Below, in pieces: positions 39,508-41,830 of a stretch of 41,830 nt of DNA; position 1 is the first letter of the stretch, and every line of letters starts with the position of its first letter. This DNA is from Streptomyces sp. NRRL WC-3618 (GTDB taxonomy: Bacteria > Actinomycetota > Actinomycetes > Streptomycetales > Streptomycetaceae): positions 1 through 41,830 of the forward strand of contig NZ_LGDW01000468.1 in NCBI RefSeq assembly GCF_001280005.1, read 5' to 3'. The notes beneath the pieces are model-generated. The model was not told the origin of the DNA, searched no databases, and worked only from the letters and a program-made list of their open reading frames with translations. A program made the position numbers and the translations under genes.

Positions 39508-41586
39508 TTGTCCAGCCCCGTGTCCGAACCCGTTCCCGCGCCCATTCCCGCACACGTCTCCGACGATCCGCTCGGCCGCGAACGCTCCCACCTCGCCGCC
39601 TCCCGGGCGGCCCTGCGCGCCATGCGGGAGGACGCGGAGTCGCTCGACATCAAGGACGTCACCGCGAACTGGGTCAACGCGGCGGTCCTCTCCCGCCAGA
39701 TCGAGGAGCGGATCAAGGCCCTCGCCGACCTGAGCCACACCCCCCTGTTCTTCGGCCGCCTCGATTACCTGCACGCCCCCGGCGCCGAGCAGGCCGAGGG
39801 CGCGGAGGGCGAGCAGTTCTACATCGGGCGGCGGCACGTCCACGACGCCGACGGGGACCCCATGGTCATCGACTGGCGGGCCCCGGTGTCCCAGCCGTTC
39901 TACCGGGCGTCCAAGAAGGACCCGCTGGACGTCGGCCTGCGCCGCCGGTTCGGGTACACCGGCGGGGACCTCACGGCGTACGAGGACGAGCACCTCTCCG
40001 ACCCCTCCGAGACGGCTGCCACCAGCAAGCTGCTCCAGCAGGAGATCGAGCGCCCGCGTGTGGGTCCGATGCGCGACATCGTGGCGACCATCCAGCCCGA
40101 GCAGGACGAGATCGTACGCAGCGGGCTGGGCGGCTCGGTGTGCGTGCAGGGGGGTCCCGGCACCGGGAAGACGGCCGTCGGTCTGCACCGGGTCGCGTAT
40201 CTCCTCTACGCCCACCGTGAGCGGCTGGCCCGTACCGGCACCCTCGTCATCGGGCCGAACAGCTCCTTCCTCCAGTACATCGAGCAAGTGCTGCCCGCCC
40301 TGGGCGAGTTGGAGGTCAAGCAGGCCACCGTCGACGATCTGGTGGCCCATGTGGAAGTGCGTGGCACGGACGAGTCGGCGGCGGCCGTCATCAAGGGCGA
40401 CGCGCGAATGGCGGACGTCCTGCGCAGCGCCGTGTACTCCCACGTGACGCTGCCCACCGAGCCCGTGGTGGTCGTACGCGGATCCAGGCGCTGGCGCGTC
40501 CCGGCGTACGAACTCGAAGCCGTCGTACGGGAGTTGCTGGACAGAGGCATTCGCTACGGCGCCGCCCGGGAGGCCCTGCCGCAGCGCATCGCGCACCTCG
40601 TGCTGGTGCAGATGGAACGGTCGGGCGAGGCCCCCGACGACCGTGTGCAGGACGCCGTCGCACGCAACGCGGCGGTGAAGGCGGCCGTGAAGACCCTCTG
40701 GCCGCCCGTCGAGCCCGCGAAACTCGTCCTTCGCCTGCTCACCGACGCCGACTTCCTCGCCGTCCACGCGGCCGGAATCCTGGACGCGGACGAGCAGAAG
40801 GAGATCCTCTGGGCGAAGCCCGTACGGTCGGTGAAGGCGGCCAAGTGGTCTGCCGCGGACGCCGTGTTGATCGACGAGACGACCGACCTGGTCCAGCGCA
40901 CGCACTCGCTCGGGCATGTCGTCCTGGACGAGGCGCAGGACCTCTCGCCGATGCAGTACCGGGCGGTGGGCCGACGCTGCACGACGGGCTCGGCGACGGT
41001 CCTCGGCGACCTCGCGCAGGGTACGACGCCGTGGGCGACGCGGAGTTGGGCGGAGGCACTCACCCACCTGGGCAAGTCCGATGCCGTGATCGAGGAACTG
41101 ACGGCGGGTTTCCGCGTCCCGACGGACGTGATCACGTACGCCTCACGCCTCCTGCCGCACATCGCGCCGGGTCTGACGCCGGTGGCGTCGGTCCGCGAGA
41201 ACCCGGGGTTCTTCGACGTACGGGCGATCAGCGGGGAGGGTGAAGTGGTCGCGGCCTGCGAGGAGTTGCTGCGCAACGAGGGCTCGACGGGCCTGATCGC
41301 GGCGGACGCCCGCATCCCCGACCTCGCCCAGGCACTGACGGCGGCGGGCATCGGCCACCTCTCCCCGGGCGAGGAGACGACCCACGAGACCCGGCTGACA
41401 CTGGTACCGGCGTCACTGGCGAAGGGCCTGGAGTACGACTACGTGGTCCTGGACGACCCCCAGGCGGTGGTGGACGCCGAACCCGACGAACGCACGGGCC
41501 TACGACGCCTGTACGTGGCCCTGACCCGAGCGGTATCGGGCCTGATCGTGACCCACACGACCCCCCTGCCCCGCGAACTCTCCTGA
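39508..41586 (+). CDS. helR: HelR/HelD-family RNA polymerase-recycling ATPase
   Basis: 692 residues. TTG 39508 was chosen because GGAGG lies seven bases upstream; the frame is open back to 39349. The N-terminal arm (~20-80, LGRERSHLAASRAALRAMRED onward) is helical, as in HelD proteins that insert into RNA polymerase. YIGRRHVHDADGDPMVIDWRAPVSQPFY is typical of the family. A UvrD-like SF1 motor follows: Walker A GGPGTGKT with Lys221, Walker B VVLDEAQDLSP with Asp474-Glu475, and LVPASLAKGLEYDYVV and YVALTRAVSGL near the end. Such proteins free stalled polymerase. The HelR subgroup also displaces rifamycins, and this sequence resembles HelR as I remember it; the subgroup is less certain than the family. 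Confidence 0.85.
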   Translation: MSSPVSEPVPAPIPAHVSDDPLGRERSHLAASRAALRAMREDAESLDIKDVTANWVNAAVLSRQIEERIKALADLSHTPLFFGRLDYLHAPGAEQAEGAEGEQFYIGRRHVHDADGDPMVIDWRAPVSQPFYRASKKDPLDVGLRRRFGYTGGDLTAYEDEHLSDPSETAATSKLLQQEIERPRVGPMRDIVATIQPEQDEIVRSGLGGSVCVQGGPGTGKTAVGLHRVAYLLYAHRERLARTGTLVIGPNSSFLQYIEQVLPALGELEVKQATVDDLVAHVEVRGTDESAAAVIKGDARMADVLRSAVYSHVTLPTEPVVVVRGSRRWRVPAYELEAVVRELLDRGIRYGAAREALPQRIAHLVLVQMERSGEAPDDRVQDAVARNAAVKAAVKTLWPPVEPAKLVLRLLTDADFLAVHAAGILDADEQKEILWAKPVRSVKAAKWSAADAVLIDETTDLVQRTHSLGHVVLDEAQDLSPMQYRAVGRRCTTGSATVLGDLAQGTTPWATRSWAEALTHLGKSDAVIEELTAGFRVPTDVITYASRLLPHIAPGLTPVASVRENPGFFDVRAISGEGEVVAACEELLRNEGSTGLIAADARIPDLAQALTAAGIGHLSPGEETTHETRLTLVPASLAKGLEYDYVVLDDPQAVVDAEPDERTGLRRLYVALTRAVSGLIVTHTTPLPRELS

Positions 41587-41594
41587 CCGTCTCT

Positions 41595-41653
41595 GTCCAG
41601 CCCAGGCCCGCCATCCCAGCCCGTCCGGCGTCTGAGGACAAGGCCCGTCCAGC
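41595..41653. repeat. Dispersed repeat, copy 1 of a direct pair
   Basis: GTCCAGCCCAGGCC, CATCCCAGCCCGTCCGGCG and TCTGAGGACAAGGCCCGTCC recur at 41691-41749, with the same unit at 24838-24912. It begins just past the HelR-like stop. Confidence 0.7.
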
Positions 41654-41690
41654 CCAGGTCGCGTTTCCCGCCCACCCGTTTGCCGCATCA

Positions 41691-41781
41691 GTCCAGCCCA
41701 GGCCCAGCCATCCCAGCCCGTCCGGCGTCTGAGGACAAGGCCCGTCCAGGGCCGACAGCGGGGTCTGGGGCGGCAGCCCCA
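41691..41781. repeat. Dispersed repeat, copy 2, with hairpin-forming tail
   Basis: Same unit as 41595-41653 followed by the full tail CAGGGCCGACAGCGGGGTCT and GGGGCGGCAGCCCCAGG, which can fold. Typical Streptomyces intergenic repeat. Confidence 0.7.
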
Positions 41782-41830
41782 GGGATGGGACGGGTAAGGA
41801 CGGCGGGGGCGAAAACACACACCGCCCCAC

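Overview
The window is high-GC actinobacterial chromosome, almost certainly Streptomyces. Third codon positions are strongly G/C. GTG and TTG starts with purine-rich ribosome-binding sites are common, Tat and Sec exoproteins are abundant, and futalosine-pathway menaquinone genes, a HelR-type helicase and intergenic repeats typical of the genus are present. I saw no rRNA, tRNA, transposase or CRISPR array.

Layout. (1) 1-2099: 3' part of a CtpE-like P-type ATPase. (2) 2106-12555: an accessory exoprotein region. Three paralogous secreted proteins (A, B and C) share a conserved upstream DNA element. Between B and C lie an FG-GAP serine-protease homologue whose catalytic His is Ser, a small secreted protein, and a 1352-residue ALF-repeat/Ala-coil/Hint exotoxin ending in a barnase-type RNase domain, followed directly by its barstar-type immunity gene. 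(3) 12795-18111: sacsin/HSP90-like ATPase, SPFH membrane protein and a DUF3027-type protein. (4) 18653-29299: conserved core. This comprises an MFS permease; a lipoprotein-mqnB-mqnD cluster; a cold-shock protein; a small membrane protein; a HAD phosphatase; a membrane protein; and a pair of adjacent proteins that share an XPB N-terminal-like domain, one with the helicase motor and one with a WYL-like tail. (5) 29398-38791: a plant-polysaccharide battery of four secreted glycosidases (GH29, GH43, GH127, GH27) with carbohydrate-binding modules. Two of these genes share a GTTCG...CGAAC operator-like palindrome. (6) 38941-41586: a 64-residue protein and a HelR-like RNA polymerase-recycling ATPase, followed by dispersed Streptomyces repeats.

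Functional reading. The strongest accessory system is the exported barnase/barstar pair, a contact- or diffusion-type interbacterial toxin with immunity. Base composition falls at the Hint/toxin boundary and in the flanks, suggesting a swapped-in toxin cassette. The glycosidase battery looks aimed at arabinose- and fucose-containing side chains such as arabinan or arabinogalactan. The remaining genes are housekeeping: menaquinone synthesis, DNA repair, transcription recycling and ion transport. All functions are inferred from motifs recognised by eye; no database search was run.
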